64,000 nt of DNA, taken from positions 166,492 through 230,491 of the forward strand of contig CAVPNW010000014.1 in assembly GCA_963706875.1 (NCBI GenBank), written 5' to 3'. The notes under the pieces were generated by a model. The model was given only the letters and a program-made list of their open reading frames with translations. It made no database searches and had not been told where the DNA came from. Positions 1 to 9,245 of this stretch are shown here, piece after piece; position 1 is the first letter of the stretch, and each line of letters opens with the position of its first letter. A program made the translations under genes and the position numbers. The DNA is from Prado023 sp963706875. Its GTDB lineage: Bacteria; Actinomycetota; Actinomycetes; S36-B12; CAIYMF01.

Positions 1-352
1 ACAGCCTCAGGCGCCCCGGATGGGCCTCGGCCTGGCGGACCAGTTCGTCGACCAGCATGCCGCCCAGGCCCTGACGTCGGGCCGAGGGGCTGACTGCGAG
101 TTCGGCAGCTGGCCCTTCGGCTGCCTCGCTGAGGTCGAGGTGGGCGTATCCGAGCAGGCCGGGCGTGCCCTGCTGCTCGGCCAGCAGGTGCACGGAGTCG
201 CTGCCGCCGTGGCGCAGGTGCAGCACGACGTGCTCACTCAAGGGGTAGGCGCCGTCGATGCGGGCGGATTCGTCGGCCAGGGCAAGGGCGGCAAGGATCT
301 CTTCGTGCGTGAGGTGCGAGGCGACCCGGATTCGAGCGTCGGGTGCACTCAC
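1..352 (-). CDS. mshD: mycothiol acetyltransferase MshD, N-terminal part (runs off the window)
   Basis: MshD transfers acetyl from acetyl-CoA to Cys-GlcN-inositol, the last step of mycothiol synthesis. Only the first 117 codons are present; the rest lies left of the window. The visible part is the first GNAT half of a protein that is normally about 300 aa. It contains an acetyl-CoA-binding-loop-like segment, SPSARRQGLGGMLVDEL (residues about 90-106). The GTG start at 352 overlaps the glnR stop by 4 nt (GTGA), so the two genes are translationally coupled. The glnR-mshD order is the arrangement known from mycobacteria. The assignment rests on the GNAT pattern plus synteny; another GNAT acetyltransferase is the alternative. 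Confidence 0.75.
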   Translation of the reverse strand, partial: MSAPDARIRVASHLTHEEILAALALADESARIDGAYPLSEHVVLHLRHGGSDSVHLLAEQQGTPGLLGYAHLDLSEAAEGPAAELAVSPSARRQGLGGMLVDELVRQAEAHPGRLRL

Positions 353-1077
353 CGCACGGGTTCGCGAAGGGTCGCGGCGGTCGCGACATCCAGGACGTCG
401 TCCTGGCGCGGCGGCACGAACCGGTAGCCCACATTGCGGACGGTGCCGATCAGCCCCTCGTGCTCGGCGCCCAGCTTGGCGCGCAGCCGGCGCACGTGGA
501 CATCCACTGTGCGGGTGCCGCCGAAGTAGTCGTAGCCCCAGACCTCCTGGAGCAGCTGTGCCCGGGTGAAGACACGCCCGCCATGGCTGGCCAGGAACCG
601 CAGCAGTTCGAACTCCTTGAAGGTGAGGTCCAGGCTGCGACCCCGGATGCGTGCGCTGTAGGCGCTCTCGTCGATCACGAGGTCACCGAGGCGCATCTCC
701 CCGTCGGAGTCGGCCTCATCGGCCACGACGATGCGTCCGATCGCCATGCGCAGGCGGGCCTCGACCTCGGCCGGCCCGGCCGCGTCGAGCAGGACGTCGT
801 CGATGCCCCACTCGGCATTGACAGCGGCAAGCCCGCCCTCGGTGGTGATCAGGATGACCGGGCAGTCGACGCCCGTCTGGCGGATCAGCCGCGTCAGGGC
901 TCGGATGTGGGCGAGGTCGCGGCGCCCGTCGACGAGCAGTGCGTCGGACTTCGGCGCGTTGAGGAGGGCACTGGCCTCGGCCGGCAGGACCCGCACGTGG
1001 TGGGCGAGCAATCCCAGTGCCGGCAGGACCTCCCCGGAGGGCCCCAGCGAGGCTGTCATCAGCAGCAGCCTGCTCAT
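349..1077 (-). CDS. glnR: GlnR-type orphan response regulator
   Basis: OmpR-family transcription factor of 242 aa. Residues 1-115 form a degenerate receiver domain with Asp50 (LLVD) at the phosphoacceptor position. Residues 128-225 form a winged-helix DNA-binding domain, with LTFKEFELLRFLASHGG, the recognition-helix region RTVDVHVRRLRAKLG and a terminal VGYRF. No histidine kinase is adjacent, as expected for GlnR, the actinobacterial nitrogen-assimilation regulator that works as an orphan. The ATG at 1077 gives the usual length. mshD follows with a 4-nt overlap. The assignment comes from domain order, start motif (MSRLLLMT) and the mshD neighbour. A hut operon, a typical nitrogen-source pathway, lies 3 kb away, but no GlnR box was identified. 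Confidence 0.85.
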   Translation of the reverse strand: MSRLLLMTASLGPSGEVLPALGLLAHHVRVLPAEASALLNAPKSDALLVDGRRDLAHIRALTRLIRQTGVDCPVILITTEGGLAAVNAEWGIDDVLLDAAGPAEVEARLRMAIGRIVVADEADSDGEMRLGDLVIDESAYSARIRGRSLDLTFKEFELLRFLASHGGRVFTRAQLLQEVWGYDYFGGTRTVDVHVRRLRAKLGAEHEGLIGTVRNVGYRFVPPRQDDVLDVATAATLREPVR

Positions 1078-1173
1078 GGGCGGACTCCGATCCGTCGCGA
1101 TGTGGGCAATCCCTGGGCAGAGGATACTCCCAGGTTGGGAATCCCCGCCCTGCCCGGAGGTGTTGTACCGCCC

Positions 1174-1761
1174 ATGACCGGCTTCTACGTGCTCCTCGTC
1201 GTGCTGCTCGCTGCCACCCTGTTCGGGCTGTGGCGGCGGCGCACCGATGGGCGGATGCGGACCGTGGGTACCGCCCCTGCCCCGGCTTCGTCGGCTTCGG
1301 CGGCGGGCGCTTCGGCGGCGGCTGGGGTGGCCGGAGGGGCGGCACCGGCAGGGGCGACCGGACCGGCGGCCGGACCGGCCGGGGACGACTCCGAGCCGTT
1401 GATCATCGACGGGCATCCCATCGAGATCGCCGACCACACGGTGATTCCCGCAGCCGATGTCCTTGGACCGGCCGACCTGGGCCAGCCCCTGGGCGAGCAG
1501 GCCACGCTGCTGCAGTTCTCCTCTGCCTTCTGCGCGCCGTGCCGTGCCACCAAGGTGGTGCTCGGCGACGTGGCCCAGATGGTTCCCGGGGTGGTCCACA
1601 TCGAGGTCGACGCCGAGTCGCACCTCGACCTCGTGCGCCAGCTGGACGTCACCCGGACCCCCACCGTGCTGGTGCTGGACGCCACGGGTCGGATCCGCAC
1701 GCGCGCCACGGGCGCCCCTCGGAAGGCCGACGTGATCGCCGCACTCGGCGCGGTCATCTGA
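1174..1761 (+). CDS. membrane-anchored thioredoxin-like protein
   Basis: Protein of 195 aa. Residues 4-20 are a single hydrophobic segment followed by RRR, i.e. an N-terminal membrane anchor with the rest outside or at the membrane face. Residues 31-72 are an Ala/Gly/Pro-rich linker. Residues 80-195 are a thioredoxin fold with the redox pair Cys120/Cys123 in FCAPCRATK and the cis-Pro segment TRTPTVLVLD. It is probably a thiol-disulfide exchange protein. The ATG at 1174 is preceded by GGAGG 13 nt upstream. A long upstream extension in the same frame is antisense to glnR and is not coding. It is divergent from glnR. Mycobacterial ThiX-type thioredoxins near glnR are similar, but this name is not secure. 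Confidence 0.75.
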   Translation: MTGFYVLLVVLLAATLFGLWRRRTDGRMRTVGTAPAPASSASAAGASAAAGVAGGAAPAGATGPAAGPAGDDSEPLIIDGHPIEIADHTVIPAADVLGPADLGQPLGEQATLLQFSSAFCAPCRATKVVLGDVAQMVPGVVHIEVDAESHLDLVRQLDVTRTPTVLVLDATGRIRTRATGAPRKADVIAALGAVI

Positions 1762-2042
1762 GGGCTGCGGCATCTGACGCACACCGACCATGCCAGTTCC
1801 CGCTGCCACTTGGGGGCTGGCTCCACGGCGCCATCGGGCCACGCCACGTGGACGATTCCGTCGGACGCGGCGCCCAGCCGCTGCTGACGTTGCCGGCTCA
1901 GTTCGGTTGACGCGCGACGGCCCCCTCTCGCCTGACGGCTGGAACGGGGCCGCCCAGGTTTCGCCCTCCGGCTGGAACAGGAGGCCGCTGCAGCTTGTCC
2001 ACAGCCTGGTCTGCGACCTCTGGTGTTGTCAGCCACCCTTGA

Positions 2043-2048
2043 TAGTGT
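2043..2048 (+). promoter_or_regulatory. candidate -10 element of the DUF222/HNH gene
   Basis: TAGTGT lies 8 nt before the ATG at 2057, which fits transcription starting at or next to the start codon. Confidence 0.35.
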
Positions 2049-2056
2049 TCGTACAG

Positions 2057-3624
2057 ATGTTCGGGACGGGGGGGGTTGGGGTGAGTAGCCCGACAGTGGA
2101 TCAGCGCAGGGTGGTGGATCCGCGGGCAGGGGGGGCGATCGGGTCGGCCTCTGCGGAGGTGGTCGATCTGTGGGCGCGGGCCACCGAGGTGGCGGGCGGG
2201 GAGCTGCCCGGGATGGGGCTGCTGGCCGGGGACCGGCCCTGTGCCGATGTCGAGGTGTTGGCGGGGGCGGTGGCGGTGGTGGAGTTCGAGTTGGCCCGTC
2301 GGATGCAAGCCGCGGCGTCGGCCGGGTCCCTGCCGTTGGTGGGTCCGGGGGCGGTGCTGGCCGCCCGGGGCTGGGCCGGTCCGCACGCGAAACGGTTGGC
2401 CCGGGCGGGGGCTCTGGCCGCGGAGCACCCGTCTCTGGCGTCGGCGTGGGCGGCGGGGATCATCACCAGTGATCATGTGGATGCGATCGCCCGCAACGTC
2501 GGCCCGCTGAAGCCCGACGAGCTCGTTGCCGTGGTCGAGGAGCTCAGCGCGTTGTGGGGGCAGCTGTCCCCCCAGGCGGTGGCCACGTTCGTGGCCCGGG
2601 TGATCCGCCTGTTGCACCCACCCCCGGACCCGGACCCTGATGAGGCCGGGGCCTACGAGGCCCGGTCGGTGTCGTTCGCGGTGACCTCCGATGCGGTGAT
2701 CCTGTCCGGGGTGCTGCCCCGGGTGGAGGGCGAGGCGGTGATCGCCGCGGTGGAGGCGTTCGCCGAACGGCTGCGCACCGAGGCTGACCACGTCCCCGCC
2801 TCAGCCCGCCGCGCCGACGGGCTGGTCGCGCTGGTGAACGCCGCCCACGCCACCGGGTCGATCCCGACCCGCGGTGGGCTACCGGTCTCGGTGTCGGTCA
2901 CCCTGGACACCACCACCTGGGCGACCGGGTGTGGACCACCTCCCGGGGGCACACCCTGACCGAGGCCGAGACCCGGTTCACCGCCTGCGACGCGCTGGTC
3001 ACCCCGATCCTGATCGACACCGGGAGGTGCCCCGACACCGTCGCCGACCTCCTGCCCGCCGCTGGGCCGATGGCCGCGGACAGTGCTGGTGGCCGCGCCG
3101 ATCAGGCCACCGACCGTGGCAGCGCCGCACCCAGCGACGCCGGTCGGGCCGCCGATCAGGCCACCGGCACCTCGGTCGACCACACCCCCGACCAGGTGGG
3201 CGGCACCCTGAGCCCCTCGGCCGCGACCCGGATCGCCGCCCTGGCCAGCACCCTGCTCGGCACCCGGATCCCGCTGGCCGTCGGACGCACCGCCCGAACC
3301 GCCACCCCCGCCCAACGCCGGGCACTGGCCGCCCGGGACCAGGGCTGCATCATCCCCGGCTGCGGGATCCCCGCCGAAGCCTGCCAGACCCACCACGTCC
3401 AGGACTGGGCCGCGAGCGGCGACACCGACCTACCCAACCTGGCACTGCTGTGCTGGGCACACCACCGCCAAGTCGACCTCGGCATGTGGACCATCGTCCC
3501 CGCGGAGCCAAGCGACCAGGTGCCCCGACCCGAACCCGGAGCACCACCCGGCACCCCCTGGCCCGCCAACCACAACGCACCCTGGACCATCACCCGCACC
3601 CCCCGAACCCGCTGGCGACAGTGA
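2057..3624 (+). pseudogene. 13E12-type DUF222 / HNH endonuclease, frameshifted
   Basis: Two overlapping frames together encode one DUF222-HNH protein, a repeat family abundant in actinobacteria whose role is unsettled. The first frame (2057 to about 2959) carries the helical DUF222 region (RMQAAASAGSLPLVG, LPRVEGEAVIAAVEAF). The second (about 2929-3624) carries the end of DUF222 (FTACDALVTPILID) and an HNH nuclease domain: CIIPGCGIP, the THH pair, an LPN Asn and the AHH pair. The switch needs a one-base shift near 2905-2955. The linker at about 3060-3200 is rich in repeated ADQAT-like segments. ATG 2057 was chosen because a TAGTGT -10 precedes it. Either a pseudogene or a sequencing error. 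Confidence 0.8.
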
Positions 3625-3749
3625 CCGGATCGGTCGTGTGGCGCCAAGGTGCCGCCTTCGCGCCACCACCGTCGCCGGTGCGCGCACCGCACGGCGCGAT
3701 GACTCAGCCAGCCAGGCGAGCCCGGGTCGAGGTCGCGACGTCGCGGGTG

Positions 3750-4671
3750 CTACGAGGGTCTCGCGCGCCCTCGAAGCAGCACGCCCGCGGCGATCTCCAG
3801 CACGCAAAGGGCGGCCAGCCGGACCGTGCGGCCATCGGGGGCGTCGGCGCGGGCGTCCACCTCGGCGATGTCGAGGCTGACCACGCGTGGATCGGCGCCA
3901 GCGGCGCACGCAGCAGTGCGCAGCTCATGGGCGCTGATCCCGCCGGGCACGGAGGCCGGGCACGCCGGGGCCACACTGCGGTCGCAGACGTCGACGTCGA
4001 GGTCGACATGGACGCGACCCGTCGGACCGCCCCCGGCGATCTCCAGAGCCTCAGCCATCGCGTCCGCGATCGGGCGGCGCTCGAGCTCCTCACGGCTGAT
4101 CACGGTGATCCCGAGCTCCCGGGCGCGGGCGGCGTAGAACGCGGAGTTGGCGAAGTCGCTGATCCCGATCTGGACGACGCGCCGGCCGTCGAGTCCGGAC
4201 TCGACCAGCCGGCGCACTGGGGAGCCGTTGGAGCGCCCGTCGCGGAGGTCGTGATGGGCATCGAGGGTGATCAGGCCGTCGGCGCAGGCGCCGTGGGCGA
4301 CGGCGAACGTGATCGAGTTGTCCCCGCCGAGGGCCAGCACCGGGGCTCGGGGGAACAGCCGGACCGCCTCGATCGTCGCGCGCTCGCCGGCGGGGGTGTC
4401 CGGGTCGGACTGGTCGCCGAGGTCGACGAGCATCAGCTCGGCCAGGTCGAGATCCGCGGAGGCAACGTACGTGGAGTAGCGCGACAGCGCGGCGCGAATG
4501 GCAGTCAGGAGTCGTGTCGGCGCGGGTCGGCGAGATCGAGGTCGCATGCGCGGGTACCCCGATCAGCGCCATCTGGACCGGCCGGGGGGAGCGGTCGGAC
4601 GGCCACGCGTGCTCGTCGGTGCAGGCCTGGATCCACGCCGAGGCGCGCGGCCAGTTCGGGTCGTCAGCCAC
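3750..4671 (-). pseudogene. hutG: formimidoylglutamase HutG (ureohydrolase family), one-base frameshift
   Basis: The last enzyme of histidine degradation, hydrolysing N-formimino-glutamate to glutamate. It is a Mn-dependent ureohydrolase: the metal-site motifs GGDNS, LDAHHDLRD and HVDLDVDVCD are all present. The N-terminal part (DDPNWPRASAWIQA, IGVPAHATSISPTRADTTPD) lies in the hutI frame and the remainder in another frame. The switch is at about 4503, where deleting one T restores TPDAIRAALSRYSTY. The probable start is GTG 4671 with GGAG 6 nt upstream. Everything else about the gene is intact, so this is either a very recent inactivation or a base-call error. It is the last gene of the hut operon. 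Confidence 0.82.
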
Positions 4672-5937
4672 GGTCACTCCAACCCGCGCCGGAGCCCGCA
4701 CCCGCGCCGCACCCGCACCCCGCCGGGGGCTGGGCCGGTTGCCCCAGCCGGTCACGCGCTTGCCTGCGCGCCACACCGCCGCGACCAGGTCCACGCCCGG
4801 ACGGTAGGCCAGGTGGACGTAGCTGGGGGCGGCGAGCAGCACGAGGTCCGCCGGCCCACCGACGATGATCCGGCCGGGACCGTCTCGACGCAGGGCGCGA
4901 GCACCTCCGCGGGTCGCGGCCCGCAGGGCCTCGGCGACGGTCATGTGCATCTCACGCACGGCCATGGCGATGCACCACGGCATCGAGGTGGTGAACGAGG
5001 TGCCGGGGTTGCAGTCGGTGGCCAGGGCGACCGGGACGCCCGCGTCCAGGAGCCGACGCGCATCGGGATAGGGCGAGCGGGTGCTGAACTCGGCTCCGGG
5101 CAGCAGCGTGGCGACGGTGCCGGAGCCGGCGAGCGCGTCGATGTCAGCGTCGGTCAGGTGCGTGCAGTGGTCCGCTGAGGCCGCCCCCATCTCGACCGCC
5201 AGCGCGACACCGGGTCCGGGGCCCAGCTGGTTGGCGTGCACGCGTGTGCCGAGCCCGGCGCGGGTGCCGGCCTGGAGTACCGTCCGCGCCTCGTCGGCAT
5301 CGAACGCGCCGCGTTCGCAGAACACGTCGATCCAGCGGGCGGGCGGGGCGCAGGCGTCGAGCATCGGCCCGGTGACGAGGTCGAGGTATCCGCGGCGGTC
5401 CTCGCGGTACTCCTCGGGCACCACGTGCGCCCCGAGGAACGTGACCTCGTCGGTGAACTCCGCGGCGATCCGGCAGGCCCGCGCCTCATGCTCCACCGTC
5501 AGCCCGTACCCGGACTTGATCTCGAACGTGGTCGTCCCGGAGCGCACGAGCTCGTCGACCAGGCCCCGAACCACGGCGCGCAGCTGCTCGTCGGTGGCCG
5601 TCCGTGTTGCGGCCACGGTCGAGCGGATCCCGCCGGCGGAGTAGGCCTGCCCGGTCATGCGGGCGGCGAACTCCGCGGACCGGTCGCCGGCGAAGACCAG
5701 GTGCGCGTGCGAGTCCACGAAACCGGGGATGACCGCCGCACCGGCACAGTCGTGGCGCTCGTCAGCCGCGGGCGCCCCCTGCGCCGGTCCGATCCAGGCG
5801 ATCCGGTCGTCCTCGATGACGATCGCTGCGTCCGTGAGGACACCCAGCGCCCACTCGTCGCGTCGGGAGCTCGGGGCGTGGCCGTGCGGGTCGTTGGTGA
5901 CGAGCAGGCCGATGCTGTCGAGCAGCGTGGTCGTCAC
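4090..5937 (-). CDS. hutI: imidazolonepropionase HutI, reading frame continues into hutG
   Basis: Hydrolyses imidazolone-5-propionate to formiminoglutamate, third step of histidine catabolism. Amidohydrolase family: metal-binding HAH in PGFVDSHAHLVF (about residues 71-82), KSGYGL (141-146), GAHVVPEEY (169-177), VHANQLG (233-239) and ATDCNPGTS (306-314). HutI homology ends at about residue 396 (AVWRAGKRV, near 4750). There is no stop codon there: the frame runs on through a 24-codon Arg/Pro-rich linker into the first part of hutG and stops at 4090 only because hutG is frameshifted. A stop-removing indel near 4680-4745 or a HutI-HutG fusion would both explain this. ATG 5937 overlaps the hutU stop (ATGA). 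Confidence 0.87.
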   Translation of the reverse strand: MTTTLLDSIGLLVTNDPHGHAPSSRRDEWALGVLTDAAIVIEDDRIAWIGPAQGAPAADERHDCAGAAVIPGFVDSHAHLVFAGDRSAEFAARMTGQAYSAGGIRSTVAATRTATDEQLRAVVRGLVDELVRSGTTTFEIKSGYGLTVEHEARACRIAAEFTDEVTFLGAHVVPEEYREDRRGYLDLVTGPMLDACAPPARWIDVFCERGAFDADEARTVLQAGTRAGLGTRVHANQLGPGPGVALAVEMGAASADHCTHLTDADIDALAGSGTVATLLPGAEFSTRSPYPDARRLLDAGVPVALATDCNPGTSFTTSMPWCIAMAVREMHMTVAEALRAATRGGARALRRDGPGRIIVGGPADLVLLAAPSYVHLAYRPGVDLVAAVWRAGKRVTGWGNRPSPRRGAGAARVRAPARVGVTVADDPNWPRASAWIQACTDEHAWPSDRSPRPVQMALIGVPAHATSISPTRADTTPDCHSRRAVALLHVRCLRGSRPGRADARRPRRPVRPGHPRRRARDDRGGPAVPPSPGAGPRRGQLDHVRRRPRRLRRRPDHPRCPSRPPRRALQRLPSAPAGRVRTRRPARRPDRDQRLRQLRVLRRPRPGARDHRDQP

Positions 5938-7610
5938 GGAGCGCCGCCCTCCTGCATCGGGATCCTCAGGCCCTTCTCGGCGGCCACGCGCACAGCGATG
6001 TCGTACCCGGAGTCCACATGCCGGATGACGCCCATGCCCGGGTCGTTGGTCAGGACCCGCTCGAGCTTCTGGGCGGCCAGCGGCGTTCCGTCGGCGACTG
6101 ACACCTGCCCGGCGTGGATGGACCGACCGATCCCCACGCCGCCCCCGTGGTGGATGGACACCCAGGAGGCCCCCGATGCGGTGTTGACCAGGGCGTTGAG
6201 AAGCGGCCAGTCGGCGATCGCATCGGACCCGTCGAGCATCGCCTCGGTCTCCCGGTACGGCGAGGCCACCGAGCCGGTGTCGAGGTGGTCGCGACCGATC
6301 ACGATCGGGGCGCTGACCGCCCCGGTGGCCACCAGGTCGTTGAACATCAGTCCGGCGTCCGCGCGCTCCCCCTGGCCCAGCCAGCAGATCCGTGCCGGCA
6401 GGCCCTGGTGGGCGATGCGCTGACCCGCTGCCCGGATCCAGCGCTCGAGCGGCTCGTTGTCGGGGAACAGCCTGAGCACCGCAGCGTCGGTGGTGCTGAT
6501 GTCCTCAGCGTCGCCGGACAGGGCGACCCAGCGGAAGGGCCCCTTGCCCTCGCAGAACAGCGGACGGATGTAGGCCGGCACGAACCCGGGGAAGTCGAAC
6601 GCACGCGTGTAGCCGGCCAGCTGGGCCTCGCCACGGATCGAGTTGCCGTAGTCGAAGACCTCGGCGCCGGCGTCCATGAACCCGACCATCGCCTCGACGT
6701 GGCGGGCCATCGAATCACGCGCCCGCGTGGTGAAGCCCTCGGGATCGGCGGCCGCGAGGTCGTGCCACTGCTCGACCGTGACCCCGATCGGGCAGTAGGC
6801 CAGCGGGTCGTGCGCGGAGGTCTGGTCGGTGACGATGTCGATGGCCACCCCGCGGCGCAGCAGCTCGGGGAGGACCTCGGCGGCGTTGCCGACAACGCCG
6901 ACGCTGTGCCCGCGCCGCTCGGCCTTCGCGGCCAGGGCCGTCTCGATGGCGACGTCGAGGTCCTCGGTCCACTCGTCGAGGTAGCGGTGATCCACGCGCC
7001 TGGCCAACCGGGTGGCGTCCACGTCGACGATCAGGCAGGCGCCGTCGTTCATCGTGACGGCCAACGGCTGGGCGCCGCCCATCCCCCCGCACCCGGCGGT
7101 GAGCGTGAGGGTGCCGGCCAGTGTCCCGCCGAAGCGCTTGGCGGCCACGGCCGCGAACGTCTCGTAGGTGCCCTGCACGATCCCCTGGGTGCCGATGTAG
7201 ATCCAGGACCCGGCGGTCATCTGGCCGTACATCGTCAGGCCCAGGGATTCGAGGCGGCGGAACTCCGGCCATGTGGCCCAGTCCCCGACGAGGTTGGAGT
7301 TGGCGATCAGCACCCGGGGCGCCCACTCGTGGGTCCGCATCACCCCGACGGGCCTGCCGGACTGGACCAGCATCGTCTCGTCGTCGCGCAGGGTCGTCAG
7401 GGTGCGGACCAGGGCGTGGAAGCTCGGCCAGTCGCGCGCGGCCCGGCCGGTGCCCCCGTAGACCACCAGGGAGTCCGGGTGCTCGGCCACCTCGGGGTCG
7501 AGGTTGTTCTGCAGCATCCGCAGTGCGGCCTCCTGGGGCCAGCCCAGGGCGGTCCGGGTGCTGCCGCGGGGGGCGCGGACCGGGACCGGTGTGCCGAGGT
7601 CGTGTGCCAT
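5934..7610 (-). CDS. hutU: urocanate hydratase HutU
   Basis: Converts urocanate to 4-imidazolone-5-propionate using tightly bound NAD+, in the cytoplasm. 558 aa, the usual urocanase length, uninterrupted. Recognisable segments include YGGTGRAARDW, SGRPVGVMRTHEWAPRV, ANSNLVG, the Gly-rich NAD region LTAGCGGMGGAQPL, TDQTSAHDPLAYCPIG and the C-terminal SIHHGGGVGIGRS. ATG 7610 was preferred to ATG 7616 because AAGGAG ends 6 nt before 7610. It lies 20 bp downstream of hutH and overlaps hutI by 4 nt, so it is the second gene of the hutHUIG operon. Confidence 0.95.
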   Translation of the reverse strand: MAHDLGTPVPVRAPRGSTRTALGWPQEAALRMLQNNLDPEVAEHPDSLVVYGGTGRAARDWPSFHALVRTLTTLRDDETMLVQSGRPVGVMRTHEWAPRVLIANSNLVGDWATWPEFRRLESLGLTMYGQMTAGSWIYIGTQGIVQGTYETFAAVAAKRFGGTLAGTLTLTAGCGGMGGAQPLAVTMNDGACLIVDVDATRLARRVDHRYLDEWTEDLDVAIETALAAKAERRGHSVGVVGNAAEVLPELLRRGVAIDIVTDQTSAHDPLAYCPIGVTVEQWHDLAAADPEGFTTRARDSMARHVEAMVGFMDAGAEVFDYGNSIRGEAQLAGYTRAFDFPGFVPAYIRPLFCEGKGPFRWVALSGDAEDISTTDAAVLRLFPDNEPLERWIRAAGQRIAHQGLPARICWLGQGERADAGLMFNDLVATGAVSAPIVIGRDHLDTGSVASPYRETEAMLDGSDAIADWPLLNALVNTASGASWVSIHHGGGVGIGRSIHAGQVSVADGTPLAAQKLERVLTNDPGMGVIRHVDSGYDIAVRVAAEKGLRIPMQEGGAP

Positions 7611-7630
7611 CGTCATCTCCTTCTCGGTGG

Positions 7631-9181
7631 TCAGTCCAGGGTCCCGATCGCAGCGGTGACCGCGTCGAGCAGCGCGCCCGAGGCGAGCAGGGCGTCCGCG
7701 GCGCGGATCTCCTCGGAGACGATCCGGTCCGGTCCCGGCCCCTCCACGACCGTGCGCAGGGCGGCCAGCGCAGCCCCGGTGCCCGCCGCGGGGGCAAGCG
7801 GGGCGCGCAGGTCCAGGCCGCGTCCGGCCACGATCAGCTCGACGGCCAGCACCTGGCGCAGTCCGCGCACGGCGGCGGTGAGCTTGCGCCCGGCTGCCCA
7901 CCCCATCGAGACGTGGTCCTCCTGCATCGCCGAGCTGGGGATCGAGTCCACGCTGGCCGGGACCGCCAGCCGCTTGAGCTCGGAGACGATCCCGGCGGCC
8001 GTGTACTGGGCGATCATGTAGCCGGAGTCCACGCCGACCTCGTGGGCGAGGAACGCCGGAAGGCCCTGGTTGCGTGAGCGGTCCAGGAGCCGGTCGGTGC
8101 GCCGCTCGCTGATCGAGGCCACATCGGCCACGGGGATCGCGAGGAAGTCCAGGACGTGGGCCACGGGGGCGCCGTGGAAGTTGCCGTTGGACTCCACGCG
8201 GCCGTCGGCCGTGATCACCGGGTTGTCGATGATCGAGTCCAGCTCGCGCTCCGCGACCGCGCGTGCGTGCGCCATCGTGTCGCGTGCCGAGCCGGCCACC
8301 TGGGGGGCGCAGCGCATCGAGTACGCGTCCTGGACCAAGTGGGTCGTGTCGTGCCGGTGGCTGGACACGATCGGCGAGCCAGCCAGCAGCCGGCACAGGT
8401 TCGCCGCCGAGGCCGCCTGCCCCGGGTGGGGGCGCATGGCCACCAGGTCGGCCGCGTACGCCCGGTCCGTGCCCAGCAGGGCCTCCACGCTCATTGCGGT
8501 CGTGATGTCGGCGATCCGGACGACGTCCTCGAGGTCAGCCAGGGCCAGGGCGAGCATCCCGAGCATCCCGTCGGTGCCGTTGATGAGGGCCAGCCCCTCC
8601 TTCTCGGCCAGGACGACCGGGGCGAGCCCGGCCTCGGCCAGCGCCTGCGCCGCCGGTCGGGTCGAGCCGTCTGGGCTGACCACCTGCCCCTCGCCCTGCA
8701 GGACGATCGCGACGTGCGAGAGCGGCGACAGGTCACCGCTGCATCCCAGGGACCCGAACTCGTGGACGGCCGGGATGATCCCGGCGTTGAGCAGGCCGGC
8801 AAGTGCGGTGACCACCTCGGGGCGCACACCGGTGCGCCCGGTGCTCAGGGTGTGCAGGCGCAGCGCCATCATCGCGCGGACGGTGGCGGGCTCCACGAGG
8901 CTGCCGATGCCGGCGGCGTGCGAGCGGGTCAGGCTGACCTGCAGGGCCGCACGCCGCTCCGGGGCGATCGCGACCGTGGCCAGCGCCCCGAACCCGGTCG
9001 AGACGCCGTAGGTCGGCTCGGGGCGACCGGCGAGGTCCTCGATGTGTCGACGCCCCGCGGCGACCCGCTCCAGTGTGTCCGGCGAGAGCACGATCGGCCG
9101 TCCACCCCGGGCCACGCCCGGCAGATCGTCGACCGTCAGGTCGCCGATGTCCAGGGGTGTGGGGTCAGCCGGTGTGGTCAT
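7631..9181 (-). CDS. hutH: histidine ammonia-lyase HutH
   Basis: Deaminates L-histidine to urocanate, the entry step of histidine catabolism. 516 aa of the aromatic-amino-acid lyase family. The N-terminal catalytic region has YGVSTGFGALA (residues 58-68). The cofactor tripeptide is Cys147-Ser148-Gly149 within GSLGCSGDLSPLSH, so the MIO group would form from Cys-Ser-Gly instead of the commoner Ala-Ser-Gly; the family signature allows Cys here. Other family segments are NGTDGMLG and QDAYSMRCAPQV. First gene of the hut operon; it starts with ATG at 9181. The 64-bp gap to the next gene shows no obvious operator. Confidence 0.95.
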   Translation of the reverse strand: MTTPADPTPLDIGDLTVDDLPGVARGGRPIVLSPDTLERVAAGRRHIEDLAGRPEPTYGVSTGFGALATVAIAPERRAALQVSLTRSHAAGIGSLVEPATVRAMMALRLHTLSTGRTGVRPEVVTALAGLLNAGIIPAVHEFGSLGCSGDLSPLSHVAIVLQGEGQVVSPDGSTRPAAQALAEAGLAPVVLAEKEGLALINGTDGMLGMLALALADLEDVVRIADITTAMSVEALLGTDRAYAADLVAMRPHPGQAASAANLCRLLAGSPIVSSHRHDTTHLVQDAYSMRCAPQVAGSARDTMAHARAVAERELDSIIDNPVITADGRVESNGNFHGAPVAHVLDFLAIPVADVASISERRTDRLLDRSRNQGLPAFLAHEVGVDSGYMIAQYTAAGIVSELKRLAVPASVDSIPSSAMQEDHVSMGWAAGRKLTAAVRGLRQVLAVELIVAGRGLDLRAPLAPAAGTGAALAALRTVVEGPGPDRIVSEEIRAADALLASGALLDAVTAAIGTLD

Positions 9182-9245
9182 TGACCATTGCTAGCACCGA
9201 TGCCCCCCGCGGCGCGCTGTGTGTGGCGGGGACGAGGGTGTCGGT

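Noticed and set aside
343..1173. Upstream extension of the thioredoxin-like gene
   Set aside because: Antisense to glnR; ATG 1174 is followed directly by the membrane anchor expected at an N-terminus.
2874..4868. Long plus-strand open frame of over 600 codons
   Set aside because: Arg/Pro-rich translation without domains; it runs out of frame over the HNH gene and antisense over hutG. It is a GC-rich shadow.
6114..8021. Long plus-strand open frame opposite hutU/hutH
   Set aside because: Antisense to two clearly recognised enzymes and without any family pattern.
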